Shown: positions 1-10,339 of the stretch, piece by piece
How the letters are laid out: each line of letters starts with the position of its first letter
Position numbering within the stretch: position 1 is the first letter of the stretch
DNA from: Neiella holothuriorum
GTDB taxonomy: Bacteria > Pseudomonadota > Gammaproteobacteria > Enterobacterales > Neiellaceae
Assembly: GCF_019457915.1 (NCBI RefSeq)
Contig: NZ_JAHZSS010000002.1
Coordinates: 310,001 to 374,000 of the forward strand
Reading direction: 5' to 3'
DNA: 64,000 nt
The notes under the pieces: model-generated
What the model saw: the letters and a program-made list of their open reading frames with translations, nothing else
What the model was told of the DNA's origin: nothing
The model's database searches: none
Translations under genes and position numbers: made by a program

Positions 1-530
1 AAAGTTTGCGCGCCATTCCATGGATTTTCGCTTGGTCGCAAAACCGGTTGGTCTTGCCTGCTTGGTTAGGTGCTGGTCAGTCGCTGGCGAGTGCGTTGAA
101 AAACAACCACGGCGATACCATTGAAGAAATGTTCACTAACTGGCCGTTCTTCCGCACACGTTTGCTGATGCTGGAAATGGTATTCATGAAGTCAGACGCA
201 AGCTTGTCGGCTTACTATGACAAGGTGTTAGTGCCAAAAGAGCTGCAACCGCTCGGTGATAAGTTGCGTAGCCAATTGGCCGCTGATATCGAAACGGTGT
301 TGTCGATTACCCATGACAACGGCTTGATGGAGCGGGAGCAATGGAGTCGTGAGTCCATTAAGTTGCGTGCAACTTACATGGAGCCGTTACACCGGTTGCA
401 AGCTGAGTTGCTGCAACGCAACCGCGCGTGTGACGGTGATGAGGCTTGTGAAGCAAACCAGAAGCACCTTGAGCTCGCCTTGATGGTGACCATCACAGGT
501 ATTGCTGCGGGCATGCGCAACTCAGGCTAA
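1..530 (+). CDS. ppc: Phosphoenolpyruvate carboxylase, C-terminal part (5' end outside window)
   Basis: Only the last ~176 codons are present; the reading frame is open to the left edge (codons from base 3). The visible start SLRAIPWIFAW matches the conserved C-terminal block of bacterial PEP carboxylase, and the end (MVTITGIAAGMRNSG) matches the family's C-terminal signature. The enzyme carboxylates phosphoenolpyruvate to oxaloacetate, an anaplerotic step feeding the TCA cycle and aspartate-family amino acids; it is cytosolic and normally a homotetramer of about 880 residues. It sits near the metBLF cluster, as in enteric bacteria, and a strong intrinsic terminator follows 25 bp after the stop. 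Identification is secure; the first ~80% of the protein cannot be judged here. Confidence 0.96.
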   Translation, partial: SLRAIPWIFAWSQNRLVLPAWLGAGQSLASALKNNHGDTIEEMFTNWPFFRTRLLMLEMVFMKSDASLSAYYDKVLVPKELQPLGDKLRSQLAADIETVLSITHDNGLMEREQWSRESIKLRATYMEPLHRLQAELLQRNRACDGDEACEANQKHLELALMVTITGIAAGMRNSG

Positions 531-555
531 CAGCGAAACGCTTCGCTTTACTCCT

Positions 556-587
556 AAAAACCGTAATCGTTTGATTGCGGTTTTTTT
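556..587 (+). terminator. Rho-independent terminator of ppc
   Basis: A 13-bp stem (AAAAACCGTAATC pairing with GATTGCGGTTTTT, one G-U pair) with a GTTT loop runs into seven T residues. It lies directly downstream of ppc. On the other strand it also ends in a run of Ts, so it could serve the convergent gene at 663-1163 as well. Confidence 0.9.
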
Positions 588-662
588 ATGGCCGCAAATC
601 AAGCGCTACTGAGTGCAGCAAGTTTATTCCTCACAAGGGAGCTTGAAAGGCCGAGCTAGAAG

Positions 663-1163
663 TTACCGAGAGGTTTGCTTGGAGTTGCTTCGTAATCGTT
701 GAACAACCGGTATTGCTAAGGCGATTAATGCCAAAGCATTGAGGGCCGGTACGAGAATGCTATACGAGGTACCAAGCCAACTGCCACTGGCGCCGGAATC
801 GAATACAAAGCGATCGATAAAACGCGCGATATTCAAGAGCCCCAGTAGGGTAAAAATTGTCATCAGCTGGGCCGAGGTTTTGCACATATAGGCGATGTTC
901 AAGCTAATCAGTGCGAGGATAAATAGCGCTTTAACGAAGTTGATTGTCGATGCGCCGAGATACCAATAGTAGCGATATTGTTCGAGGGGGAGGGTTGCCA
1001 AGTAGCTCATCAGCTGCGAGCCGACAAGGCCGATCAGCACGTTGGCTAAAGCAATGTTCCGAATAATCGGTGAGCGCCAGTTGGCAAAAACCAGTAACCA
1101 CGCGACAGCCAACATAAATTCGCTAAGGTTAATTGATTCTATGAGTTGCCAAATGGGGCTCAT
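663..1163 (-). CDS. Small multi-pass membrane protein of unknown function
   Basis: 166 residues, not recognised as a named family. The protein is hydrophobic, with about five likely membrane segments (near residues 12-28, 36-56, 70-92, 96-112 and 132-153) and a short basic, Ser/Arg-rich tail ending in SNSKQTSR. Its ATG lies 26 bp downstream of a 23-codon micro-ORF (1190-1261) that carries the much better ribosome-binding site, so the two are probably one transcript. The gene converges on ppc. No catalytic motif is visible. The size and the small partner suggest an inner-membrane protein that may interact with or process the peptide, but this is inference only. Confidence 0.7.
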   Translation of the reverse strand: MSPIWQLIESINLSEFMLAVAWLLVFANWRSPIIRNIALANVLIGLVGSQLMSYLATLPLEQYRYYWYLGASTINFVKALFILALISLNIAYMCKTSAQLMTIFTLLGLLNIARFIDRFVFDSGASGSWLGTSYSILVPALNALALIALAIPVVQRLRSNSKQTSR

Positions 1164-1189
1164 CCGTGACTAATCCGATACGGCTAGTT

Positions 1190-1261
1190 TTATTTTGGAT
1201 CGACTTCATCGGGTGGCTGTTGACCACCGCCGTCACCACCCAAAGTTGGATAGTTCAGCAT
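1190..1261 (-). CDS. Putative 23-residue Gly/Pro-rich micro-ORF
   Basis: ATG at 1261, TAA at 1190-1192. The peptide begins MLNYPTLGGDGGG and ends in a Pro/acidic stretch (PPDE...). A near-perfect Shine-Dalgarno AAGGAG (1269-1274) sits 7 nt before the ATG, stronger than that of the membrane-protein gene 26 bp downstream. There is no Cys and no signal peptide. The quality of the start site and the unusual composition argue for real translation. It could be a leader peptide controlling the downstream gene, a small secreted signal, or a ribosomally made peptide precursor. No known family is recognised. Confidence 0.5.
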   Translation of the reverse strand: MLNYPTLGGDGGGQQPPDEVDPK

Positions 1262-1438
1262 AGATATTCTCCTTGTTGCGAATCAAAACGCTATAACTCA
1301 ATGTAGGACGTGAGCAAGCTGGTGTTGGGCGCTTCGTGCGCCCACTTAAAACTAACCGTTGTTTTTGTTATTTACCAGAGGGTTAATGGCTAATTTTATG
1401 ATTCGTTGGCAACGATCGCAGTTCGTCGCCGGTGGAGA

Positions 1439-2390
<952 letters not shown>

Positions 2391-2443
2391 TTTTACCGAT
2401 GAAGCGAGAAGCTGTCAACCGGCAATTTCAGGTCACGCTTTGG

Positions 2444-4852
2444 TCAAACCTGTCGTAGCAGGCGACATAAGCGGAACAAATCCATTTGTATGGCACCTGC
2501 TGCTAGCTGCAAACCGGCGCCCGGCGCTTGCAAGACCATTGGCGCTTCGGCATACCACTTACTACTGATTGCCGCCGCCGTCACCGCCGCTGGCAAGTTA
2601 GCAAATGCGTGATCGCGCGGAATGCTCGTTAAACCGGCGCAAATGGTGCCATTGCGATCAAGTGAAGCTTGGTAGCTCAATACGTGCTGTTTGGCCGCTG
2701 CTTGTTGATAGAGTTCAGCCATGTGCTGATCAAGTAACTCGGCTTCATCCCAACAAGCATCTAATGACATGGCTTCCCAACCGGCTGGCAATACGCTTTG
2801 TCGCTGAACTTGTTCTGGCTCCACATCTAAATCGAGCCGACGAGCCAGAATAAGAAGTTTGTGAACCACATCTTCGCCCGACAAATCAAGGCGGGGATCC
2901 GGCTCGGTTAACCCCAGCGCCATGGCTTGTTGAACCAGATCGGTGAACGAGCCCTTTCCATCGTAGTGAGCTAACAACCAACTCCAAGTGCCGGAAAAAA
3001 TCCCTTCGACATGGTCAACTTGATCGCCGGCATTGTGGAGTGCATCAATGGACTCGGTGATGGGTAAGCAGGCTGATATTGTGGCACCAAATAGCCAATG
3101 ACGCGCGCGTTCTTGTTGGTGTTGTGTAATTTCTCTGTACACACTTAACGATGCCGCGGCTGGCTTTTTATTGGCGCTGACGACATGACAACCGGATTCG
3201 AACAAGCGCGGGTACTGCAAGCCAAAAGCTTCGCTGTCAGTGGCATCAATGACCACGAGTTCATCATATGGATGGCTTGCCAGCAATTGACTGAGCTCTG
3301 TCATGTCATAGTCGGCCGCTGATTGTTGGTAGCTATCAAAGGCTTGTTCGGGTAGACCGGCAAAATCGATCAAGGCGCGAGATTCGCCCACAACACCCGC
3401 TAGCACAACATCTAAATTGTGATGGTTGGCCAAATGAGTTTGTTCGTTGGCGTAAAGATTGAGCCAAGCTTGGCCAACCTTGCCGGCACCAAACAACACA
3501 ATGCCCATGCGCTTGTCGGGGCTAGCAATGGCTTGGTGTAATTGCGCCACTAAGTCATCAAGCTCGGTTTGGCGCATCACTGCAACGAGCGACACCCCAT
3601 CAGGCCCGGTTTCAATAAACTCAACCGGCGCATGATCAAGGCGACGGTAGAAGCTGTGATAATGGCGTGCGTTATCGCGAACGCCCGCGCCAACGAGCGC
3701 CAGCAAACAATGTTGATCGTTGAGTGTCAGGTGCCCCACTTGGGAGACATCGGCGAGCAGCTCGAATGCGGCCGAGGCAATTTCTTCAGTGAAGCAATAG
3801 CGCAAGCAAAACTGGTCATCGCTAACGTGCGCTGCTAGCGGCATAAGCTGATGTTTATTAAATAGTGCCGAGACGGTTTGATGAAGCTCACTCATCGAAT
3901 GAGACTTGTCGCTGGTAATTGAAATGACACTCACCCGATCGAGGTAAGTGACAGTTTTTGCTCCCTTGTCCCCAGCCTGACCAGAAATCATTTGGGTGGC
4001 ATTGCCATGTGCGGCAAAGGTTGAGCGCACCGCCGCTCGAATATGAGTGCCTAACAAGGGTTGCAAGGTGCGGGCATGTAATACCGGAGAGCCGAGTCGA
4101 GCCAGTTCATCTGCTTCTTGCAGTGATAGTAACGGCAGCGTGTGTGCGCCACTAACTTTGCGAGGATCGGCACTGTATACACCGGCTACGTCAGTCCAGA
4201 TGGTGACCGACTTCGCATTGGCCAATACCGCGAGCATGGACGCTGAGTAATCGCTGCCGTTGCGCCCTAACGTCACACTTTGGCCCTGCTGATTGCGGGC
4301 AATAAAGCCGGTAACAATGAGCCTGACATCGGCATGTTGTTGTTGAATAGGCGCTAGCTTGAGTCTTGATTGATCAACACTAATGGCGGGTTGTGGCCCG
4401 TCGCCAGCGACAAAGATGGTTCGGGCATCGAGCCATTGTGCCTTACTGCCACGGTTAGAGAGCAAGGCGGCGAGTAAGCGTGCCGACCATATTTCTCCGT
4501 GGATCACAAACTCAGCCTGACGTTCATGGGTTAGTGGTTGGGTTAGCCAAAGCTGCAGGTTGGCAACGTCCATGGCCAATGCTTGCTGCAATGGCTGGCC
4601 AGCTTGAGCCGGTAATAATTGCTCAATCAGGTTGTGTTGAAATTGCAGCAACGTCTGTAAAAGCGAGTGCTGTTCGTTAGCGTCTTGCGATTCCATGCAA
4701 GCGAGCAGCGTGTTGGTGGTTTTCCCCGCAGCGGAAACAACCACCATATCGCCACCATGGGTGTTGGCTTGTACTAACTCACAGACCTTTTCGAAGCAGT
4801 GAGGATCGGCCAGGCTAGAGCCGCCGAATTTATGAACCTGTGGAGCTGCCAT
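2444..4852 (-). CDS. metL: Bifunctional aspartokinase II / homoserine dehydrogenase II
   Basis: 802 residues, the size of MetL (E. coli 810). The N-terminal aspartokinase domain (about 1-290) starts with VHKFGGSSLAD and contains FIARNQQGQSVTLGRNGSDYSA and SVTIWTDVAGVYSADPR; a regulatory ACT-like region (about 300-450) follows; the C-terminal homoserine dehydrogenase (about 455-800) starts with the NAD(P)-binding loop GIVLFGAGKVGQAWL and contains VSANKKPAA and GIFSGTWSW. It phosphorylates aspartate and later reduces aspartate semialdehyde to homoserine. MetL rather than ThrA is called because it lies between metB and metF and under met-box control. It starts 72 bp after the metB stop. Confidence 0.96.
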   Translation of the reverse strand: MAAPQVHKFGGSSLADPHCFEKVCELVQANTHGGDMVVVSAAGKTTNTLLACMESQDANEQHSLLQTLLQFQHNLIEQLLPAQAGQPLQQALAMDVANLQLWLTQPLTHERQAEFVIHGEIWSARLLAALLSNRGSKAQWLDARTIFVAGDGPQPAISVDQSRLKLAPIQQQHADVRLIVTGFIARNQQGQSVTLGRNGSDYSASMLAVLANAKSVTIWTDVAGVYSADPRKVSGAHTLPLLSLQEADELARLGSPVLHARTLQPLLGTHIRAAVRSTFAAHGNATQMISGQAGDKGAKTVTYLDRVSVISITSDKSHSMSELHQTVSALFNKHQLMPLAAHVSDDQFCLRYCFTEEIASAAFELLADVSQVGHLTLNDQHCLLALVGAGVRDNARHYHSFYRRLDHAPVEFIETGPDGVSLVAVMRQTELDDLVAQLHQAIASPDKRMGIVLFGAGKVGQAWLNLYANEQTHLANHHNLDVVLAGVVGESRALIDFAGLPEQAFDSYQQSAADYDMTELSQLLASHPYDELVVIDATDSEAFGLQYPRLFESGCHVVSANKKPAAASLSVYREITQHQQERARHWLFGATISACLPITESIDALHNAGDQVDHVEGIFSGTWSWLLAHYDGKGSFTDLVQQAMALGLTEPDPRLDLSGEDVVHKLLILARRLDLDVEPEQVQRQSVLPAGWEAMSLDACWDEAELLDQHMAELYQQAAAKQHVLSYQASLDRNGTICAGLTSIPRDHAFANLPAAVTAAAISSKWYAEAPMVLQAPGAGLQLAAGAIQMDLFRLCRLLRQV

Positions 4853-4924
4853 GGTGAACGATTACCTTTTTATACGTGCTGACCTGCGGCGCGAAATAGG
4901 ATGACTTACCCGCGCCGGTTATTG

Positions 4925-6088
4925 TTACTCAAGGACCGAGAGAGCGGCATTAAGATCGGCAATTAAGTCGTCGACATGCTCAATACCAACCGACAGTCGC
5001 AGCAAGTTATCCGTGATGCCCGCTGCTAAACGCGCGTCCTCATCCATGGCTGCATGGGTCATGGTGGCAGGGTGAGCAACCAAACTCTCAACACCGCCGA
5101 GAGATTCTGCCAAACAGAATAGTATTAACTCGTCTAGGAAGGCTTTGACCTGCTCGATATCGGCATCTAATTCAAAAGCAATCATGCCACCAAAGCCATG
5201 TTGTTGGCGTTTGGCGAGTTCGTGGCTTGGGTGATCGGTCAAGCCTGGGTAGTGAACTTTGGAAACTTTCGGATGAGCCACTAACAACTCAACAATTTTT
5301 TGAGCGTTTTCTTCATGTTGACGCACGCGTGGTAATAAGGTGCGAATGCCACGCAGGGTCAGGTAGCTATCGAACGGAGCACCGGTTACGCCGATACAGT
5401 TGGACCACCACGCAATTTGTTCGCCAATTTCTGGATCTTTGGCGATCAGGCAGCCGCCTACCACATCACTATGGCCGTTAATGAACTTAGTGGTTGAGTG
5501 CAGTACCAGATCGGCGCCCAAAGTTAGCGGTTGCTGCAGCGCTGGCGACATAAAGGTGTTGTCGACCACGACTAGGGCATCAACGGTATGAGCCTTGTCA
5601 GAAATCGCGGCAATATCGACCAGTCGCATCAGCGGATTACTAGGAGTTTCGACCCACACCATTTTGGGACGGCGAGCCAATACTTCGGTCAGTGCTTGTT
5701 CATCATGCTGATCAACAATGGCTAACTCGAAGTGGCCTTTTGCCGCTAAGTTAGTGAATAAACGATAGGTACCGCCATAGCAATCGTGCGGGATCACCAG
5801 TAAATCATTGGCATCAAGCAACATCGTGGCTAAGTGGCAGCCGGCAGTACCGCAAGCGGTTACCACGCCATGAGCGCCTTGCTCTAATTCGGCCAATGCT
5901 TGGCCGAGCATATTGCGGGTTGGGTTGCCCGAACGCGAATAGTCGAACTCACGTTTTTCATCAAAACCGGCGAAGCTGTAGGTACTGGTCAAATAAATAG
6001 GCGGTACCACTGCGCCAAATTGGCTGTCAGTGTCGATGCCTGCGCGGACTGCGCTTGTCGCTACATGGGTGACTTTTTTATCAGTCAT
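4925..6088 (-). CDS. metB: Cystathionine gamma-synthase
   Basis: 387 residues from the ATG at 6088, which has GGAGA six bases upstream; the frame is open 20 codons further, but those are not conserved in the family and the E. coli protein is 386 residues. PLP enzyme of the Cys/Met metabolism family, forming cystathionine from activated homoserine and cysteine in the cytosol. Motifs: VPPIYLTSTYSFAGF, DYSRSGNPTRN, and the PLP lysine in HSTTKFINGHSDVVGG. First gene of the metB-metL-metF run, divergent from metJ across a met-box array, hence repressed by MetJ. Gamma-synthase rather than gamma-lyase follows from operon context and sequence resemblance. Confidence 0.95.
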   Translation of the reverse strand: MTDKKVTHVATSAVRAGIDTDSQFGAVVPPIYLTSTYSFAGFDEKREFDYSRSGNPTRNMLGQALAELEQGAHGVVTACGTAGCHLATMLLDANDLLVIPHDCYGGTYRLFTNLAAKGHFELAIVDQHDEQALTEVLARRPKMVWVETPSNPLMRLVDIAAISDKAHTVDALVVVDNTFMSPALQQPLTLGADLVLHSTTKFINGHSDVVGGCLIAKDPEIGEQIAWWSNCIGVTGAPFDSYLTLRGIRTLLPRVRQHEENAQKIVELLVAHPKVSKVHYPGLTDHPSHELAKRQQHGFGGMIAFELDADIEQVKAFLDELILFCLAESLGGVESLVAHPATMTHAAMDEDARLAAGITDNLLRLSVGIEHVDDLIADLNAALSVLE

Positions 6089-6178
6089 GATGCTCTCCAG
6101 TTCTGCGCCTGATGACGGCGGCGATTCAATTATGGCGATATCTGCCATCTAGCATGCAACCTTAGCGGTGCATTGTGT

Positions 6179-6210
6179 GGACGTCAAGACTTCTGGACGT
6201 CTAGAAATAA
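6179..6210. promoter_or_regulatory. MetJ operator array between metB and metJ
   Basis: Four consecutive 8-bp units in register: GGACGTCA, AGACTTCT, GGACGTCT, AGAAATAA. The first three match the met-box consensus AGACGTCT at 6-7 positions. Position between the divergent metB and metJ starts fits repression of both genes, as in E. coli. Confidence 0.85.
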
Positions 6211-6308
6211 GGGCGTATAGAAAGCCATATTTGACTGAAGCAAACAGGGCGGTACAATCGGCCTTGATTATTTGGTTCAATGACAATAGTTCAATGACAG
6301 GTCAACTT

Positions 6309-6650
6309 ATGACGAGCAAGTGGAATGGCGAGTACATTAGCCCATACGCCGAACATGGTAAGAAGAATGAGCAGGTTAAAAAGATCACCGTGTCGATTCC
6401 GCTCAAGGTGTTGAAAGTTCTGACCGACGAAAGAACTCACCGCCAAATCAATAACTTGCGTCACGCGACCAATTCAGAGTTGCTGTGTGAAGCGTTTTTG
6501 CACGCTTACACCGGGCAGCCTCTGCCAACCGATACTGATTTGAGTAAGGATGATCCGGACAATATTCCGGCGGAAGTCCGACGTTTGTTAGAAGAGCGTG
6601 GCTTGCCAATTCCTGACTTATACGCAGAAGAATCTGAAGATTCCGACTAG
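6309..6650 (+). CDS. metJ: Methionine repressor MetJ
   Basis: 113 residues from the ATG at 6309. The frame is open upstream to 6168, but that extension would run through the met boxes and is not in the family; the protein from [19 protein letters not shown] on aligns end to end with E. coli MetJ (105 residues). Ribbon-helix-helix repressor: the DNA-binding strand is [12 protein letters not shown], followed by [22 protein letters not shown]. With SAM as corepressor it shuts down the met regulon. Divergent from metB, and probably autoregulated through the shared operator. The acidic tail (YAEESEDSD) is longer than in E. coli. Confidence 0.97.
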   Translation: MTSKWNGEYISPYAEHGKKNEQVKKITVSIPLKVLKVLTDERTHRQINNLRHATNSELLCEAFLHAYTGQPLPTDTDLSKDDPDNIPAEVRRLLEERGLPIPDLYAEESEDSD

Positions 6651-6789
6651 CAATCCGCTTAACTCACGGTTAAGTGCCGCTGCTTTGTCTTTTTCGACCT
6701 CATGACTGCGCAAGGTAGGCTGAATCGCCTGCCCGTTGCCGAGGCGCACCGTCATCAGTTGCAAGGCACAACAAAACGCAGTGGTCCCT

Positions 6790-7608
6790 TTAGGCTTCAG
6801 GCTTAACTTTGTCGACCCACTTTTCTATTTCATGGGTGCGAATGATCTGCGAGCTGTGGTTCACGCGAATGCGTAATTTACCGTAGGATTGATACAGTAC
6901 GCCGCGCACAATCCAGTCTTCACCTTCGACCGCCGAATTGGCCGGAATAGTAAGTTGATCAATCACTTGGTTTTCACCACCGACCCATAACTTGTTATCG
7001 AGCAACCACCAGCTGTGGTTTTGGTTGCGGACAAACTTGCTTACCACGCCGCGGTATTCGCGCCACTGTTTGCTAGCCGATGTGATGTCTGCCACCGGCG
7101 TTGGTGTGAGCTCTGGTTGCTGCCAAATACCTGTTTTGCTGCGTCGGGCGAGCCACTCCGCCACGCTATAACAGCGCCACAAGTCATTATCACCAACCAC
7201 CATGAGCCGGGCGTAGCCTTCTAACAGTAATTGCTGATTAATATTTTTACCTTGATGATTGACGAGGTGGCCTAGCGTTCGGCCATGGCGATCATATGGT
7301 CGTCGATCCACGGCTAAAGCAACCGGTTGATTGGCAATCAATTGATCGAGGCGGCTGCGCGCTTGTAGCGCAAATGGCTCATTGCGACTTGGGACTTTAT
7401 GATCAATCTCTGGCGTATCAATTCCGGCAAAACGTACGCGTTTGTTATCTGTCAACGTGACGGTGTCACCATCATGAATTTGTGCCACCGTAACTTGGCT
7501 GACTGACGCCTGAGGCAGGCAGTCGATCATGCTGGCAGCGCGAACCAATGCACAAGGAGCAAGGGCCAGCAAAATGATCAGACAGCTAAACAAGGAGCAC
7601 TGAAACAT
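6790..7608 (-). CDS. Secreted thermonuclease-like (SNase) protein
   Basis: 272 residues. An N-terminal signal peptide (hydrophobic to about residue 24, ending in VRAASM) leads into a staphylococcal-nuclease fold (about 36-165): HDGDTVTL, RVRFAGIDTPE, RPYDRHGRTLG and LLLEGYARLMV contain the Asp, Arg and Glu positions expected of the Ca2+-dependent active site. The C-terminal ~100 residues (EYRGVVSKFVRNQNHSWWLL...) look like an additional beta-rich domain, possibly OB-like, not recognised. Probable role: periplasmic or extracellular degradation of nucleic acid, for nutrient use or matrix turnover. Lies between metJ and rpmE with no obvious operon partner. Confidence 0.82.
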   Translation of the reverse strand: MFQCSLFSCLIILLALAPCALVRAASMIDCLPQASVSQVTVAQIHDGDTVTLTDNKRVRFAGIDTPEIDHKVPSRNEPFALQARSRLDQLIANQPVALAVDRRPYDRHGRTLGHLVNHQGKNINQQLLLEGYARLMVVGDNDLWRCYSVAEWLARRSKTGIWQQPELTPTPVADITSASKQWREYRGVVSKFVRNQNHSWWLLDNKLWVGGENQVIDQLTIPANSAVEGEDWIVRGVLYQSYGKLRIRVNHSSQIIRTHEIEKWVDKVKPEA

Positions 7609-7668
7609 GGCGTTGATTATCTTAGAAATGATGGTTGATAGAGTAACAACAAGCGTAACAGAAGATAC

Positions 7669-7695
7669 AAAAAAGGCGCCGAAAGGCGCCTTTTT
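7669..7695 (-). terminator. Rho-independent terminator of rpmE
   Basis: GGCGCC / GGCGCC stem with a GAAA tetraloop, flanked by A and T runs on both sides. It lies 16 bp beyond the rpmE stop and can act on either strand; on the minus strand six Ts follow the stem. Confidence 0.9.
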
Positions 7696-7710
7696 CTTGC
7701 TGGAGCAATC

Positions 7711-7923
7711 TTATTTCTTGCCCAGAGCACCGAAACGCTTCTTGAAGCGGTCAACGCGGCCACCGGCATCCAGAACTTTCTGTTTACCAGTGTAGAACGG
7801 GTGACAAGCGCTACATACGTCGATGTGGAAATCTTTACCCAGAGTAGAGCGAGTTTCGATCTTGTTGCCACAAGAACAAGTCGCAGTTACTGCGGAGTAT
7901 TCAGGGTGGATACCTGTTTGCAT
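7711..7923 (-). CDS. rpmE: 50S ribosomal protein L31
   Basis: 70 residues from the ATG at 7923, preceded by GAGG seven bases upstream; an in-frame ATG four codons earlier is less likely because the family starts at MxxxIHPxY. Structural protein of the large ribosomal subunit. CSCG and CSACH supply the four cysteines of the zinc-binding (C+) form, so this is the zinc-containing type rather than the YkgM-like cysteine-free paralogue induced under zinc starvation. Divergent from priA as in enteric bacteria, with its own terminator. Confidence 0.98.
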   Translation of the reverse strand: MQTGIHPEYSAVTATCSCGNKIETRSTLGKDFHIDVCSACHPFYTGKQKVLDAGGRVDRFKKRFGALGKK

Positions 7924-8146
7924 GGGAAACCTCATTAATTAGGCCGTGTCGCTATCTAACCCGAAGCTAGACACCACACGTAGTTTTACTTACTTAGTTT
8001 GGGGCGCGAATGTTAATGCAGTTACCACGGTGGATCAAGTGCAATTGCTAACTTTTTAACCAACCGGGGCTTGTCGTTGGTATGCGACCTGAAATTGCCA
8101 CGAACCGTGGTAAGCTGGCGCTTTCAAATTGCCATATTATTTTACT

Positions 8147-10339
8147 GTGTCGAATCATCACTTTGTGCATGTTGCACTGCCAGTGCCAATGCGCCGTACC
8201 TTTGATTACTTGCCCCATGCTAGCCAACCTTGCGTGATTGGCGCTCGAGTGCGCGTGCCGTTTGGGCGCAGGATGATGGTTGGTATTGTGGTGGCTACCA
8301 GTGATGATTCAAGTTGGCCAACAGAGCAGCTGAAAGCCGTCGCAGATGTGATTGATGATGAGCCGCTTTGGCCATCCATGTTGCTCGACGTATTAAAGTG
8401 GGCCAGCCGCTATTACCAACATCCGCTCGGCGAAGTATTACACCACGCGTTAAATAAAAAACTTCGTCAAGGCGACGCGCCCACTAGCGCCGACATTGAA
8501 GTGTGGCAACTGACTGATCTCGGCCGCCAACAAACCGTTGAAACGACCAAACGAGCGCCGAAACAATGGTTGTTGCTGTGCTTATTGCAAGATGGCGCGC
8601 AAGAGCGGGCATCGCTTACCTCACAAGGCGCTAATGGCACCACTATTACCGCCGTTCATAAAAAAAACTGGATCGAACTTGCGCCGTTAAGCGCTTTGCA
8701 AGATACCAACGTTGCAGCGTCACAACAGCCGCCAGCCACGGTAGAACAAAGCGTTGCCATTACCGCATTGAACAGCAACCTCGGTCGCTTTTCGGTGAGT
8801 TTACTCGAAGGGATTACCGGCTCAGGTAAAACTCGGGTGTATCTGGATGTCATGGCGGAGGTCGTCGCGAAAGGCGAACAGGTGCTGGTGCTGGTACCCG
8901 AAATTGGCCTCACGCCGCAAACGTTAAGCCGTTTTCGTCAACACCTAGGCGTTCGTATTGGCCTGATTCACTCGGGTCTCAATGACAGTGAACGACTGGC
9001 AGCGTGGCAAGCCGCTCGGCAGGGAGAAATCTCAGTGTTACTGGGAACTCGCTCTGCATTATTTACCCCAATGAAAAACCTCGGTTTGATTGTGGTGGAC
9101 GAAGAACACGACGGTAGTTACAAACAACAAGATGGATTTCGTTACCATGCGCGCGATTTAGCGGTGATGCGCGCACGGGCCGAGCAGGTTCCGCTATTGC
9201 TTGGCTCCGCGACACCAAGTTTTGAAAGCTTGGCCAATGCCAAAGCTGGCCGCTATCACCACCTGCGCCTTACACAACGAGCCGCCGGTGGAAAGTTGCC
9301 TAAAATTGCTGCCATCGATATGCGCCAGCAAGTGATGGCCGGGCCGCTGTCGGCACCGATTCTCAATGCCATGAGCGAGCATTTAAAGGCTAACAATCAA
9401 GTCTTAGTCTTTCTCAATCGTCGCGGCTTCTCGCCAGTGTTGTTGTGCCATGAATGTGGTTGGTTTGCCGAATGCCAGCGTTGCAACCGACCTTATACAT
9501 GGCACAAACAATTTCGCCGTTTACACTGCCATCACTGTCAAACTGAACGGCCGGTGCCCAGTCAATGTGATAGTTGCGGCAGTACTCAATTGGTGCCAGT
9601 GGGTCAAGGAACCGAGCAACTAGAAGAAGCCTTGCAAGCGCATTTTGTTGATTACCCGGTGGTGCGCATTGACCGCGACAGTACACGCCGCAAAGATGCC
9701 TTTGACCAATTGGTTAATGATGTGCAGCGCGGCCATTACCGAATACTTGTTGGTACCCAAATGTTGGCGAAGGGCCATGACTTTGCCGACGTCACACTGG
9801 TGGTGATTGCGGATGTCGATGGCGCTTTGTTTAGTAGCGACTTTCGAGCTGCCGAGCGCATGTGCCAATTGTTGACGCAAGTTTCCGGTCGGGCTGGCCG
9901 AGCAGGTCAAGATGCGCAAGTCTTGCTTCAAACGCATTATCCAGAGCACCCGTGGGTTCAGCAGCTGCAAACGCAGCCCTATGACGAAGTTGCCGATGGT
10001 CTGTTAAGTGAACGAAAACAGGCACAACTACCGCCATATGCCGCGTTGGCGATGATCCGCGCTGAAGCTAATGATGAAAACAAGGTGGTTCAATTTCTAA
10101 ATGAAGTTGAAGCAGAGCTGCGTAAAGTGCCGGTTGATAAGACGGTCACCATCATGGCGCCGTCACCATGCGCCATGGTTAGAAAAGCGGGTCGCTACCG
10201 TTGGCAATTGGCAGTTCTCGCGGCGCAAAAGAACGCTATTCAGCAACTGTTATCGCAAGCGCTACCGGCCATTGAAGGGCTGCGCTCAGCGCAAGTCGTA
10301 CGCTGGCATGTGGATGTTGATCCACAAGAGACGGTTTAA
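8147..10339 (+). CDS. priA: Primosomal protein N', replication restart helicase
   Basis: 730 residues from the GTG at 8147 (VSNHHFVHVALPVPMRRTFDYL); a TTG six codons earlier is possible. No good Shine-Dalgarno is visible for either. PriA recognises stalled forks and loads the primosome. The N-terminal 3'-binding domain is followed by the helicase: Walker A GITGSGKT near residue 222, DEEH box in VVDEEHDGSY, GSATPSFES, and HVLVFLNRRGFSP-like motif IV region. Eight cysteines in CHECGWFAECQRC and CHHCQTERPVPSQCDSC form the zinc domain near residues 435-475, then GTQMLAKGHDFADVTLV and QVSGRAGRAG. Ends in VVRWHVDVDPQ as in E. coli. Divergent from rpmE. Confidence 0.97.
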   Translation: MSNHHFVHVALPVPMRRTFDYLPHASQPCVIGARVRVPFGRRMMVGIVVATSDDSSWPTEQLKAVADVIDDEPLWPSMLLDVLKWASRYYQHPLGEVLHHALNKKLRQGDAPTSADIEVWQLTDLGRQQTVETTKRAPKQWLLLCLLQDGAQERASLTSQGANGTTITAVHKKNWIELAPLSALQDTNVAASQQPPATVEQSVAITALNSNLGRFSVSLLEGITGSGKTRVYLDVMAEVVAKGEQVLVLVPEIGLTPQTLSRFRQHLGVRIGLIHSGLNDSERLAAWQAARQGEISVLLGTRSALFTPMKNLGLIVVDEEHDGSYKQQDGFRYHARDLAVMRARAEQVPLLLGSATPSFESLANAKAGRYHHLRLTQRAAGGKLPKIAAIDMRQQVMAGPLSAPILNAMSEHLKANNQVLVFLNRRGFSPVLLCHECGWFAECQRCNRPYTWHKQFRRLHCHHCQTERPVPSQCDSCGSTQLVPVGQGTEQLEEALQAHFVDYPVVRIDRDSTRRKDAFDQLVNDVQRGHYRILVGTQMLAKGHDFADVTLVVIADVDGALFSSDFRAAERMCQLLTQVSGRAGRAGQDAQVLLQTHYPEHPWVQQLQTQPYDEVADGLLSERKQAQLPPYAALAMIRAEANDENKVVQFLNEVEAELRKVPVDKTVTIMAPSPCAMVRKAGRYRWQLAVLAAQKNAIQQLLSQALPAIEGLRSAQVVRWHVDVDPQETV

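Noticed and set aside
6168-6308. N-terminal extension of metJ
   Set aside because: The extension would translate the MetJ operator, and homologues begin at the ATG at 6309 with no extension.
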